A DNA stretch of 64,000 nucleotides from Rhodococcus sp. HM1 (GTDB taxonomy: Bacteria > Actinomycetota > Actinomycetes > Mycobacteriales > Mycobacteriaceae): positions 62,001 through 126,000 of the forward strand of contig NZ_JALPTB010000002.1 of NCBI RefSeq assembly GCF_023218075.1. The letters are read 5' to 3'. Positions 18,092 through 26,585 of the stretch are shown here, piece after piece. The notes below the pieces were generated by a model. It had not been told where the DNA came from. It made no database searches and worked only from the letters and a program-made list of their open reading frames with translations. The translations under genes were made by a program, and so were the position numbers. The stretch's first letter is position 1, and the number at the start of each line of letters is the position of its first letter.

Positions 18092-20419
18092 TCATTTGCG
18101 TGTGGGCTGGTTGACCGAGGTGATCGGTAGCAGTGTGGCGGTCGCTGGAACACCGATGTCTCGTGGCGTCGTACCGGTCGGCGTCGGAACGTCGACCAGC
18201 CGCTCCAGGAGGTTGTCGAGGGCGCGCTGGCCGTCGTCGACGGCGGCGCGTTCGTCGTCGCTGAGTGGGATCGCGACGAGCATGCGCTGCAGGTTGTCCT
18301 TGGCTTCGAGCAGCTGAGCTTTGCCGGATGCCTTGGGTGCGTAGAAGTCGCAGCGGGCGCAGGCCATCCTGTGCGGGCATTGCTCGAAGAAAGTGTAGGT
18401 GCAGTATCCGTGCCCGAGATCGTAGTACTGCCATGGTGTTTCATCTCCGACTGTGTTGGAGGTGACGGCGTCGCGGTCGATGAGGACCTCGATGGTGCGG
18501 ACGTTGCGGGAGAAGTAGCCAGCGTCGGTGTAGGCCCGTGTCAGCGCGGTCGGGGTGATCTTCGCGTAGTACTGCGTCGATTGTGGAGAGCGGTGGCCGA
18601 GCCAGGCCTGCAGCTCGAACAGGGTCATGGGCTCTTTGGCGTTGTAGAGCTGGCTGGCGATCGTGGATCGGGCCCGGTGGCTGGTGATATTCCCGCGGAC
18701 GTCGGCGGTCGGGACACCCGCCTTATGGCAGAGCAGCGGGATGACCGTGTTGTTGATGTAAGACGAAGAGATTCGGCGGGCGCGGAAGGCGAACAGTACG
18801 TCGACTCGCTCGCCGCTGCGGCGGTCGTGAAACTGCGGTTGGGAGGGGCGCATCGCCTGCCACGTGTCGAGGGCCTGGCCGAGGATCGGGTCGACAGGCT
18901 TGGTGAACGCGGTGCCGGTCTTGTGCGCCGGAACATCGAGCAGGCAGACCGCATCGCGGGCAAGAATCTGATCGGAGTCGCCGTCGATGGGGGTGTCGTC
19001 ATGTTGCCAACGGATGCAGCCGACCCGCAGGCGGGCGATCTCGTCGCTGCGTAGTCCGGAGAACAGCCAGGTCAGGGTGATCGCGTGGACCAGTTCGAAC
19101 GGGTAGAAGTGACCGGATCTCGTCTCGGGGAGATCGGCCTGCGACAAGTTCAGTCCCGCCCACAGCAGCTTGGCCCAGATGTCGTCGGCGATCACCCTCG
19201 GGTTCGGGCCGAGGAGGGCGGTGATGCTGCGCGGAGTGGCCAGCGCCCGCCCCGGATCGAAACGACGCGGCAGCCACTCCCATTCCTGACAGTCGGAAAA
19301 GAACCTTCGGATCGACGACAGGTGACCATCTTTGGTCGAGGCCTGCAGCGGCTTACCAACGCGTTCGTCGAGTCCGGTGGTGCGGTGCACGTAGTCGCCG
19401 ACATTCATCCGGTCCACTGCGGCGACCCAGGCCGCACACGTCTGCCTCGTCCACGCCGCCGGATCTGCGGCGTCGGGATGCTCGGCTGCGATCCAGCGGC
19501 CGACCTTGACCAGGCGGGACCGGACGTTGCCGCGTGCCCGCGGCGTCAATGTCGAGGTCGCGTACCAGCGGTCGACCCACTGCTGCCAGACCTGCGGACC
19601 GCCGACCGCTCGAGCCGAGCGACGATCGTGGCTGCGTGGTGGAGGGTCACAGAATCCCAGGGCATTCACGGCCCGCTGCACGGCATGGACCGTGTTGAGC
19701 CGGGCACCGCCGAGCAGACGGTCACGGCGGATCCGATCGAACAGGTCGGTGCCGAGGTCCTCGATGTGTGGGCTGCGGTTGAGCAGGAACAGCTGGCTGA
19801 GCACCATCGGTAGCAGCGTGTCGCCTTCGCGGCCAAGGCGGTAGCCCCACACGGCGAGAACTGCACGGAGCCGGCCGATTTCGCCGTTGACTCGGTCGCG
19901 CCCGAAGATCCGCCAGGACAAGGTCAAGCGCTGGAAGCTGCCGAGCCGATGGAACTCGGTGAACGAGCCCAGCAGGTAGGCGTGCGCGGCGAGGTAGGGG
20001 CGGACCTCGTCGCCGGCCCAGGCGGGTGCGTTCCGGCGGAACTCGGCCTGATCGCGGCCGAGCAGTTCGACCCATTCCTGCGTGCTCCAGCCCCAGAAGG
20101 TCTGCTCCATCTCGGCGCATCGCACCAGCAGCACCGCGACCGCATCGGCCATGGTTCGCCGTCGATGCGCGGTGGCAGGTGAATCCAGTCCTGCGTTGAC
20201 TGCCTCCAGCGGTCGCAGCAGTCGTTCGATCAGGAGCCATCCCGGCGCGTGCGGATCGTGATCGTGCAGTCGCCGCAGGTTGCGCACGCCGAGTTCGTCG
20301 ATGGCCCGCACCTCATCGTCTCGGACCTCGAGTGTGGTGTCGAATCCATACGCGACGAGCGGTGAGCACCAACGTGATTCGGATCCAGGTTCGGGTGTCC
20401 CCGGCAGGGGCGCGGTCAC
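18092..20419 (-). CDS. Tyrosine recombinase, TnpB-like, with C-terminal cysteine cluster
   Basis: A 775-aa protein, longer than Tn554 TnpB. An N-terminal part of about 400 residues of unknown fold is followed by a SAM-like domain and the catalytic domain: Arg in WLFSGLRSDEIARLRVG, HxxR as SHRAR, GHRS, and the nucleophile Tyr in STQYYAK. After the catalytic domain comes a zinc-finger-like cluster (YCTYTFFEQCPHRMACARCDFY) and a predicted helical tail (GKAQLLEAKDNLQRML). The GTG start at 20419 overlaps the upstream recombinase stop (GTGA), so the two are co-translated and presumably act together in strand exchange. Confidence 0.88.
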   Translation of the reverse strand: MTAPLPGTPEPGSESRWCSPLVAYGFDTTLEVRDDEVRAIDELGVRNLRRLHDHDPHAPGWLLIERLLRPLEAVNAGLDSPATAHRRRTMADAVAVLLVRCAEMEQTFWGWSTQEWVELLGRDQAEFRRNAPAWAGDEVRPYLAAHAYLLGSFTEFHRLGSFQRLTLSWRIFGRDRVNGEIGRLRAVLAVWGYRLGREGDTLLPMVLSQLFLLNRSPHIEDLGTDLFDRIRRDRLLGGARLNTVHAVQRAVNALGFCDPPPRSHDRRSARAVGGPQVWQQWVDRWYATSTLTPRARGNVRSRLVKVGRWIAAEHPDAADPAAWTRQTCAAWVAAVDRMNVGDYVHRTTGLDERVGKPLQASTKDGHLSSIRRFFSDCQEWEWLPRRFDPGRALATPRSITALLGPNPRVIADDIWAKLLWAGLNLSQADLPETRSGHFYPFELVHAITLTWLFSGLRSDEIARLRVGCIRWQHDDTPIDGDSDQILARDAVCLLDVPAHKTGTAFTKPVDPILGQALDTWQAMRPSQPQFHDRRSGERVDVLFAFRARRISSSYINNTVIPLLCHKAGVPTADVRGNITSHRARSTIASQLYNAKEPMTLFELQAWLGHRSPQSTQYYAKITPTALTRAYTDAGYFSRNVRTIEVLIDRDAVTSNTVGDETPWQYYDLGHGYCTYTFFEQCPHRMACARCDFYAPKASGKAQLLEAKDNLQRMLVAIPLSDDERAAVDDGQRALDNLLERLVDVPTPTGTTPRDIGVPATATLLPITSVNQPTRK

Positions 20420-21486
20420 CGCGGCGCTCCCGCCGTCGCGGCATCCATGCCGGTGAGCATCGAAATCCGCCAGGCATGAATGTGGTCCATGCCGCGGCCG
20501 AGCTTGTCGGCCAGGTCCCGCCCCGACAGGTGGATGTATCGCAGCGTCGAGTCCGTGTGGCGATGACCGGCGAAGGCCGCAATCGTGTGCAGCTCCCTGC
20601 CCATCCGGGCCAGATCGGTCAGACACAGGTGCCGGGTGGTGTGCGTGGACAACCGCGGAACATCGGCGGCCAGGGCGATGCGTCGCACCACCTTCGACCA
20701 CGTCCACAGGGTCAGCGGTTGGGCGTGATTGCGGTGGGACTCCGACAGGAACAGCGGTCCGCGGGCTCTGCTCAGGCTCGCCCGGTGCGTCAGATAGTCC
20801 GACAGCAACACACCGGTCGCGGCCGAATACGGCACGACCCGCTCGAGCCGGTTCTTCGTCGTCTCCGCTCGGATCCGCAGGGTGCGGTGGGCGGGGTCGA
20901 CATCGTCGGTGCGGAGCGAGCACAGCTCCTCACGGCGCAGCGCGGCATCGTAGGCCAGGGCAAGCATCACCCGGTTGCGGACCGGTTCCGCGGCGGCGAC
21001 GGCCAAGATGTCCACCCACTGCTCCTCGGTGGGAATCCAGGGCAGCTTCGTCAATCGGGGCACCAACCCGCGCTGGTGCCCGCCACCGCGTTGACCTGGC
21101 GTGAAACGGCCCCGGCCAACGGGATTGGACTCGCGCAGGCCCTCCTCCATGAGGTGGTCGTAGAACAACCGCACCGACACGAGACGTTGTTGAATGGTGG
21201 CATTCGCCAGGCCGGAGCCGGAGTCGATCGAGACCACGTTCGCGCCGCGACGACTTGGCCGTTCGGTCAACTCCCGCACATAGATCCCGACATGCGCCTT
21301 ACTCGCCGTGAGCGGGTCGACGCCCTCCCGTTCGCACAATTCCAGGTACTCGGCGAGCCCCCGGGCGTAGGCGTCGATCGTCCGCGGCGCCCTCCCGAGA
21401 TCGGTCCATACCCGCAGCCACCCGGCCGCCTGCGCATGCCGGCCCAGCACCGGCCACTTCTCCTCCAACACCACCGTGCCGTTCAA
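20416..21486 (-). CDS. Tyrosine recombinase, TnpA-like
   Basis: A 356-aa tyrosine recombinase, close to Tn554 TnpA in size. The N-terminal SAM-like DNA-binding domain (RTIDAYARGLAEYLELCEREG) is followed by the catalytic domain: Arg in YDAALRREELCSLR, HxxR as HTTRH, GHRH, and Tyr in STLRYIHLS. All catalytic residues are present, so it should be active. The start is a TTG at 21486 preceded by GAGGAGA. It sits first in the element and overlaps the larger recombinase gene by 4 bases. Confidence 0.9.
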   Translation of the reverse strand: MNGTVVLEEKWPVLGRHAQAAGWLRVWTDLGRAPRTIDAYARGLAEYLELCEREGVDPLTASKAHVGIYVRELTERPSRRGANVVSIDSGSGLANATIQQRLVSVRLFYDHLMEEGLRESNPVGRGRFTPGQRGGGHQRGLVPRLTKLPWIPTEEQWVDILAVAAAEPVRNRVMLALAYDAALRREELCSLRTDDVDPAHRTLRIRAETTKNRLERVVPYSAATGVLLSDYLTHRASLSRARGPLFLSESHRNHAQPLTLWTWSKVVRRIALAADVPRLSTHTTRHLCLTDLARMGRELHTIAAFAGHRHTDSTLRYIHLSGRDLADKLGRGMDHIHAWRISMLTGMDAATAGAPR

Positions 21487-21821
21487 GCCGTCTCCTCAGT
21501 TCCGTGGTCGACACCGAGGAGACATGATCATCTCCGCGGGCCAGATTCCACGTAACTTCTAAGATGCTCAAACGGCAGATGTACGGGCGAGCCAACCTCG
21601 ACCTGCTCCGCAAACGCGTCATCCACCTCGAATAGCGAAGCGTGGCAGCGACTTCACGGAAAGTGCGACAGATCCAATTACGTGACGGACCAACCCCTCA
21701 ACCTGGGGAATTACATGACCGCTGACAGATGTGGTATCGGTCATGGATCGATCGCTCATTGCTCTGTTCTCGTCAATCTGAACTCGGTCGAAACAAGGCA
21801 TACCCATGAACGCCACGACAC

Positions 21822-21850
21822 GGGGGTGGGCTCCCGTGGAACCCACCCCC
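21822..21850 (-). terminator. Stem-loop terminator downstream of CoA-transferase gene
   Basis: A 9-bp stem, gggggtggg at 21822-21830 and cccaccccc at 21842-21850, with an 11-base loop. It lies about 45 bases downstream of the minus-strand CoA-transferase stop (21895). There is no clear U tract on either side, so the efficiency is uncertain. Confidence 0.55.
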
Positions 21851-21894
21851 CTGTGCAATATCAGGTCGCGGTGCGCGTTCGGTCTTCGTTGCGG

Positions 21895-24336
21895 TCAGGC
21901 CACGATGTTCTTGCTCCGTAGTTCCGCGATCCGCTCGGTGGACAGTCCGATCTCGGCCAGGACGGAATCTGTGTGTTCTCCGATCGTGCAACCGGCATCC
22001 GCCTTCACCGCCGAGCGTGAGAACCGCGTGAGCGGTGCGAGCCGGCGATGCTCGTCGAAGATCGGACTGTCCGCGATCACCGTGTATCCGGCATCGAAGT
22101 ACTTATCCTCCTGAAGGTGTGCCTCCGGGGTCTTCTCTGTCACGGCAACGCATCCGACATCGGCTGAGGTAAGTTCTTTCTCCCACTCCGACTTCGATCG
22201 GGTGCGGAGAACCTCGGCGAGCGCTTCGGTCAGGCCCGCGTCGTTGGCCCGGCGGAGTTCCGCCGTCGCATACTCGTGCTGGTCCAGATCCACATACGAC
22301 TTCATCGCATCGACGAGAACTGCCCATTCGGACTCCTGCGGAGCGGCAAGGAAGATCCAGCCGTCGTTCGTCTCGTAAAGACGGTAGAGGGCGTCGAGTC
22401 CGTACAGGTCAGGACCGGCAGCCGGTGTTGTGGGTTTGCCGGCGTAGTCGATGTTGCGATCCATCAACACGTGGGTTGCGCTCGCCAGCATCGTTGTGGT
22501 CATCTCGCCGACTGGACGTCCCCGCTTGCGGGCCAGCAACCCGAGAAGAAGCGCTGAAGCGACGCCGAGGGCAGCGACGCCGTCGGCCTGAACCGAGGGA
22601 CTCGCGCCTGCGGCTTGGAAGAGTGGGACAAAGCGCTTGATTTCGTCGAGGTTGGAGCCGATGAGATCGTTCCGTCCGAGATCGCTGATGGCCAACCCGC
22701 TCGCGGCACCGATGGACGGTGCATAGGCGGGGCTCTTCCCGAACGGTCCGTCGGTACCGTATCCCGGGGCGTTGAGGTAGATCAGATCAGGATTGAGCGC
22801 GCGCAGGGTTGCTGCGTCTACTCCGATCCGTTCGGCCGCCCCCGCACGATAGCTCTGCAGGACCAGGTCGCACTTCTTCGCGAGGTCATGAACGATCGAG
22901 AGGCCCTCGGGTGTGTTGATGTCGAGAGCGACAGATTCCTTGCCTTGGAGAACCTTGGCGCCGCCGGCTTCGGGGAACGCCATGAGTGACCGTATCGTGT
23001 CACCCGCGAGAGGCTCGATTTTGATGACGCGGGCGCCGAGGTCTGTCAACAGGGTCGCTCCGTAGGGAGCTGCAAACATCGAACCGAGTTCGAGGACGGT
23101 GACGTCGGCGAGTGGAAGTGCCGAACCAGCAGCGTTGCTTTCGCGAACTGACGGGACGGACACCATGGCGTCGAGTGACGGTTCTGTGTCACCGAGGCGG
23201 GGCGCGGGTCGAAGTTCTGTCAGCGGTGCTCCGTCGACGTGGACGAGAGTTGACGGTTGCCGAACTGCTCCAAGCTCGGGGTCGTCGACAACCACCACAC
23301 GACCGTCGTGAACGAGTTGCGGATGATCGAGTGCCGATTCTGGAGTATTGAGGATCTCTGCTGTGACGTTCGGGTTCTTGTCGAACACGTCCTGCCACTC
23401 GGCGAGGGTGCGCTCCCGTACCTTTTCGAGCATCAGCTCCCACAGTTCGACCCGACGCTCGACGTCTTCGAACAATGGAATTCCCTGCCAGTAGGGATCG
23501 GTGAAGACATGGGCGAGTCCGAATTCGGTCATCATCGCGTGGAAGAGCCGTGGTTCCGTCTGTGCGAATTGGAGCCAATGATCATCCTTCGTCTGTGCAA
23601 CGAGCAGCGGATAGATCAGTGGAGCACTGGGTCGGCCTTCGTCGTCGAATGCGTACCGGGGCTGGTACGCCTCGGGCCAGCGCCTGCAGACGAGTTCGAA
23701 GAACCAGTTGTATGGATCCATCGAAGCGGTGCCCCGAAGCAGATCCGCCTCGACGTGCTGGCCGATACCGCTGCTCTCGCGTTCGTACAACGCTGTGAGG
23801 ATGCCGTGTACTGCGGTGTGTGCGGCACCCCACGAGGGCCACGGGGTGGCCAGGAATGCAGGACCTGGACGCGGTGTCATCCGGGCCTTTCCGTGGAAGA
23901 CACCCATCCGGGCGAGGACAAGTGCTTCGTATCCCTTGTCGTTCGCCCACGGTCCGGTGCTGCCCCAGCCGGTGATCGAGGCGCTGACCAGTCGCGGGTT
24001 CAAGTCGCCGAGACGTGCGGGCCCGAGCCCCAGGCGTTCGAGCGCCGCGGGCCGAGACGTCGTGACGAGGACATCTGCGCTGCGGAGCAGGTCTTCCAAT
24101 CGAGCACGGCCGTCATCGGTATGCAGGTCTAATACGACGCTCTTCTTGCCACGGGCGAGAGCAGGCCAACCGGCAACTTCGCGCAAGGGGCTGCCTGTCG
24201 GCGGCTCGACCATGAGGACGTCGGCACCCGCGTCGGCGAGAAACACGCTCGCGTATGCGCCGGGAGTGGTGGTCGACAGATCGATCACGCTCAGACCATT
24301 GAGGGGTGAGGAGGATCGGGGATCGGTGGCGTTCAC
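21895..24336 (-). CDS. Tandem-fused CaiB/BaiF (class III) CoA-transferase
   Basis: An 813-aa protein made of two class III CoA-transferase domains in tandem (about residues 10-400 and 415-800); each has the family start (LSVIDLSTTTPGAYASVFLA; VTVLELGSMFAAPYGATLL). Family enzymes move CoA between acyl groups using an Asp nucleophile. At the aligned position the N-terminal domain has Arg (ADLLRG) and the C-terminal domain Ala (TTMLAS), so the usual nucleophile appears to be missing. GTG at 24336 with GAAAGG upstream is preferred over an in-frame upstream start at 24417 that overlaps the operator. A paralogue of the same architecture is at 40896. It may be a CoA-handling enzyme with altered chemistry (inference). 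Confidence 0.88.
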   Translation of the reverse strand: MNATDPRSSSPLNGLSVIDLSTTTPGAYASVFLADAGADVLMVEPPTGSPLREVAGWPALARGKKSVVLDLHTDDGRARLEDLLRSADVLVTTSRPAALERLGLGPARLGDLNPRLVSASITGWGSTGPWANDKGYEALVLARMGVFHGKARMTPRPGPAFLATPWPSWGAAHTAVHGILTALYERESSGIGQHVEADLLRGTASMDPYNWFFELVCRRWPEAYQPRYAFDDEGRPSAPLIYPLLVAQTKDDHWLQFAQTEPRLFHAMMTEFGLAHVFTDPYWQGIPLFEDVERRVELWELMLEKVRERTLAEWQDVFDKNPNVTAEILNTPESALDHPQLVHDGRVVVVDDPELGAVRQPSTLVHVDGAPLTELRPAPRLGDTEPSLDAMVSVPSVRESNAAGSALPLADVTVLELGSMFAAPYGATLLTDLGARVIKIEPLAGDTIRSLMAFPEAGGAKVLQGKESVALDINTPEGLSIVHDLAKKCDLVLQSYRAGAAERIGVDAATLRALNPDLIYLNAPGYGTDGPFGKSPAYAPSIGAASGLAISDLGRNDLIGSNLDEIKRFVPLFQAAGASPSVQADGVAALGVASALLLGLLARKRGRPVGEMTTTMLASATHVLMDRNIDYAGKPTTPAAGPDLYGLDALYRLYETNDGWIFLAAPQESEWAVLVDAMKSYVDLDQHEYATAELRRANDAGLTEALAEVLRTRSKSEWEKELTSADVGCVAVTEKTPEAHLQEDKYFDAGYTVIADSPIFDEHRRLAPLTRFSRSAVKADAGCTIGEHTDSVLAEIGLSTERIAELRSKNIVA

Positions 24337-24391
24337 AGGGGACCTTTCGAGGAGGGGTCGGCGAACGAGGTAGGTGAGAACCTTATAACTA

Positions 24392-24407
24392 ACTAAGTGA
24401 ACTATGT
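24392..24407 (-). promoter_or_regulatory. Island operator motif, copy 1
   Basis: On the minus strand it reads acatagttcacttagt, close to the consensus ACnTAGTTaACTAnGT. It lies 56-71 bases upstream of the CoA-transferase start at 24336. Confidence 0.65.
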
Positions 24408-24801
24408 GTAGTGTCACAGTGCCGCTCGCCGGATCGCCCGCACGCGTACGTGAGATTGAGGGAAAGGCTGTTCGCGTCGAGTTCGTCTGCGCTCTCGGTC
24501 GCAGTGGCCACCGCTTCGCACTCCCTCTGGGGTCACGTATACCGCGGTCTACCAGGTATTCTACAGGCCACTTATGTTACTTGGTTCTCTTCGGTATGTG
24601 CCGCCCCTTCTGTGGCACGTCGGCGACACCCGGTGCTTGCCGAGTTCGGGACCGCGCGGCTGCCACGCCGGCGCGAAGGCGCGAAAGAGCTCGGCCGGAG
24701 CCGGTCCGATCATCAGACGGTCCGGCAGGACACGCATCGCCAGGGTCTGCGACGTGTATTGGCCGATCCGCGGGAGTGCTGGCGCTGCTGAGTCCTGCGA
24801 G
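24408..24801. other. Gene-free stretch between CoA-transferase and acyl-CoA ligase
   Basis: About 390 bases with no reading frame I can recognise on either strand. Open frames here (for example 24411-24791 on the plus strand) show no family features and no RBS. It may hold decayed coding sequence, since the composition is similar to genes, but I see no clear relic. Confidence 0.4.
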
Positions 24802-26331
24802 TCAGCGTCGCCGGCTCGGAGGGCTCCACGCGCCGGTCAGGTCGATGGCGCCGAGCAGTCCGCTCTTGAGAACCTTGTTGGTCGGGGTGCGTGGCAACGC
24901 GTCGGTCAGGGTGAGGTACTTCGGCAGGCTGTGCTTGGGTAGGCGACTTGTCAGCCACTCGTAGAGCGCAGGCTCGTCCAGTGTGGAGTTCGCGACGACC
25001 TCCGCGGCGATCAAAACCTCTTGTCCTGCAATGGAATCGGGAACTCCAAGTACCGCGCATCCGGAAAGCTGCGGGTGCTCGTCGATCACTGCCTCGACGG
25101 CGGTGGTCGAAATGTTCTCGCCCATCCGTCGAATCGTGTCCCCGGCCCGATGCAGAAACTCGAAGTTGCCGTCGGGATGGCGAATGACGACATCGCCCGT
25201 GTGATACCAGCCGCCGTCCAGGGCACGTGCGGTCGCCTCCGGTTGGTTGAGGTAACCGACCATGATTATGAGTCGGTCGTCGGGCCGGATCCAGAGCTCG
25301 CCCGGTTCGCCGTCGGCGACGGGGTGCCCCTCCTCGTCCACCACCTGTGCCCGATAGCCGTCGCGGACGCGTCCGCACCACGTGTGCTCGAGATCGGGCG
25401 GGTCGCTCAGGACGAGCGGGAAGCCGACTTCGGTGGAACCGTAGAGGTCGTAACACCTCACGGCGAATCGCTTCGCGAATTCCGCAGCGAGAGCGACATT
25501 GTGTCCGGCGAACACGGCCTCCAGTGGGTTGTCGGCGTCGTCGGCCCGCGGCGGCAAGGCCAGCAGGAGAGAACTGAGGAAGGTGCCCGTGGTGCATCCG
25601 AACCTACGCACGTCATCCATCGTGGCCTTGGCCGAGAACTTCTCGCGGAAAACGACTCTGCCACCTGTGTTGCACATGGTGACCAAGGGGCTTCTTCCGG
25701 TCACATGAAACATCGGGTGGCAATCGTAGGTCACATCGTCCGGGCCGAGGGGAATCCGGTCGATGGTGGTGGCGAACTGCGCCCAATCCAGCACCACTCC
25801 CTTGGCCGGACCTGTGCTGCCGGAGGTGTAGATCACGCACGCGATGTCGCTCGGTCTCGGCAGTACCTGGATTTCGGTGGTGGCCGCAGCCAGTGTTTCC
25901 CACGCGCCACGCTCGACAGCCCGAACCGGTAAGGCGGGTCGGGTGTCTCGAATGCGGTCGACGAATTCTGGTCGCGCCAGGCACAGCATCGGCGCGGCAT
26001 CGTCGAGGACATGCTCGAGGAATGCGCCGTTCAGATCGGGGTTGACCGGTATCTCCACCGCACCCAGGCAACCGAGGGCGATCCACACCATCGCGGCATC
26101 GATCGAAGGTGGCAGCCAGGTCGCGACGTGGGAGCCGGGCCCGACACCGAGGCTTCTCAGCTGCTCGGCCCACTTGCATACGCCGTCCCATGTCGCGCCG
26201 TAGGTGGCGCTACCGCCCGTCACTTCCAGCAGAAACGGTCGATCGGGTTCCGATCGGGCGCGCGAGCGTAGCTGGACCGGCAGTACCGAGGCGGGGTCGG
26301 TGGCCATGGCGACGAGGGGTGATGCGGACAC
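24802..26331 (-). CDS. AMP-binding acyl-CoA synthetase
   Basis: A 509-aa ANL-superfamily ligase that should activate a carboxylic acid to its CoA thioester through an acyl-adenylate. The phosphate-binding motif is IYTSGSTGPAKG, the adenylate motif DLYGSTEVGFP, the hinge region YHTGDVVIRHPDG, and the C-terminal catalytic Lys lies in PRTPTNKVLKSGL. The GTG start at 26331 has AGGAAAGGA about 8 bases upstream. It is monocistronic on the minus strand. The chain length or ring type of its substrate cannot be read. Two further ligases at 37197 and 60486 imply several acids are activated. Confidence 0.92.
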   Translation of the reverse strand: MSASPLVAMATDPASVLPVQLRSRARSEPDRPFLLEVTGGSATYGATWDGVCKWAEQLRSLGVGPGSHVATWLPPSIDAAMVWIALGCLGAVEIPVNPDLNGAFLEHVLDDAAPMLCLARPEFVDRIRDTRPALPVRAVERGAWETLAAATTEIQVLPRPSDIACVIYTSGSTGPAKGVVLDWAQFATTIDRIPLGPDDVTYDCHPMFHVTGRSPLVTMCNTGGRVVFREKFSAKATMDDVRRFGCTTGTFLSSLLLALPPRADDADNPLEAVFAGHNVALAAEFAKRFAVRCYDLYGSTEVGFPLVLSDPPDLEHTWCGRVRDGYRAQVVDEEGHPVADGEPGELWIRPDDRLIIMVGYLNQPEATARALDGGWYHTGDVVIRHPDGNFEFLHRAGDTIRRMGENISTTAVEAVIDEHPQLSGCAVLGVPDSIAGQEVLIAAEVVANSTLDEPALYEWLTSRLPKHSLPKYLTLTDALPRTPTNKVLKSGLLGAIDLTGAWSPPSRRR

Positions 26332-26540
26332 TTGCTGTTCCTTTCCTCAACGTCGTTGCCGGGCAACCTGGGTTCGCGTCGCAGGTTCGGGCAACCTAAG
26401 CACTCGACAGTATTGCTCTCTTCTCTCCGCTGCGTGCATAGCCGGGAAGGAATGGTCGGTGCGGCATCCTCGACCGCTCATCGCGATTCGACGTGACCGC
26501 TGCTTCGGGGACATGATGGCACGTAGGAGAGCGGTAGATT

Positions 26541-26556
26541 ACTAGGTGATACAAGA
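26541..26556 (+). promoter_or_regulatory. Island operator motif, copy 2 (diverged)
   Basis: The sequence actaggtgatacaaga resembles the copy at 29183 (actaagtgatataagt) at 13 of 16 positions. It lies 30-45 bases before the epimerase start at 26586. Confidence 0.5.
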
Positions 26557-26585
26557 TATCAACGGACTGCGATGACAGGAGCGAC

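Larger units (their letters stand above)
18065..21560 (-). mobile_element. Two-gene tyrosine-recombinase element, Tn554-like
   Basis: About 3.5 kb occupying a single codon junction of the ISL3 transposase. Both ends carry an 11-bp inverted repeat GTGGAATCTGG (18070-18080, and 21541-21551 on the other strand), set 5 and 9 bases inside the junction. No long target duplication is seen. Content is only two overlapping minus-strand recombinase genes, with sizes and order like tnpA-tnpB of Tn554 (established: Tn554 TnpA 361 aa, followed by TnpB and TnpC). No tnpC-like gene and no passenger gene are present. Confidence 0.75.
16547..21635 (+). pseudogene. ISL3-family transposase split by recombinase element
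   Basis: The N-terminal part (16547-18064) has the ISL3 zinc-binding region (CPKCDTSSS and FFCVNTHC), a DDE core (ILGVDDFAIRRGHHYG, VVCRDRAGAYAEA) and reaches SGPVEGHVNRI. The last 24 residues (KMLKRQMYGRANLDLLRKRV and four more) are at 21561-21635 in the same frame, giving about 530 residues when joined. The insertion is between the NRI and KML codons. No ATG or GTG opens this frame upstream of the zinc finger; the first codons may be a CTG near 16547 or the start may be lost. The domain downstream of the DDE centre is split, so the product should be inactive. Confidence 0.88.
16454..21675 (+). mobile_element. ISL3-family element inserted in the IS21 end repeats
   Basis: A 24-bp perfect inverted repeat, starting GGATCTGTCGCACTTTCC, lies at 16454-16477 and 21652-21675. 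An 8-bp direct duplication AATTACGT flanks it (16446-16453, 21676-21683), the length characteristic of ISL3 elements. It contains one transposase gene split by a two-gene recombinase element of about 3.5 kb. Without that passenger the element would be about 1.7 kb. It landed in one of the internal end repeats of the IS21-type element. Confidence 0.92.
12539..21727 (-). mobile_element. IS21-family element, host of two further insertions
   Basis: Terminal repeats: the left end at 12539 begins TGTCGACGGTCACGTAATTC and the right end, read on the minus strand from 21727, begins TGTCAGCGGTCATGTAATTC. Both share 23 of the first 26 bases. A 4-bp target duplication GATG flanks it (12535-12538 and 21728-21731). 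Additional internal copies of the GGGGAATTACGTGAC-type repeat lie near the right end (16419 onward, 16441 onward, and after 21675), as usual for IS21. It encodes istA and istB on the minus strand. Without its two passengers (IS3-type at 12851-14157, ISL3-type at 16454-21675) it would be about 2.65 kb, a normal IS21 size. Confidence 0.9.
11910..21759 (-). pseudogene. VOC-family (glyoxalase/dioxygenase-like) gene split by nested IS stack
   Basis: A minus-strand vicinal-oxygen-chelate gene in two pieces. The first codons lie at 21728-21759 (MSDRSMTDTTS) and the body at 11910-12538 (GGDILTGSRASLTLYVQDVDSAAEWYSAVFG and on, with DADFFWFYDPVGNRMEFCRVH). Joining the pieces at the shared GATG duplication gives a continuous frame. 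The IS21-type element at 12539-21727 sits between them. The natural C-terminus is lost or altered where the truncated IS21 copy begins near 11910 (last family-like residues around ILERGSPQW). A GTG inside the IS end at 12551 could still start a shortened product. VOC proteins include epimerases, glyoxalases and extradiol dioxygenases; the activity is unknown. Confidence 0.88.

Noticed and set aside
16454-21675. A 5.2-kb composite or passenger-carrying transposon with catabolic cargo
   Set aside because: The only extra content is the recombinase pair, inserted in the transposase itself; there are no metabolic genes inside.
24411-24791. A 126-codon plus-strand open frame between CoA-transferase and ligase genes
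   Set aside because: Low-complexity composition, no RBS, no family similarity and overlap with the operator region.
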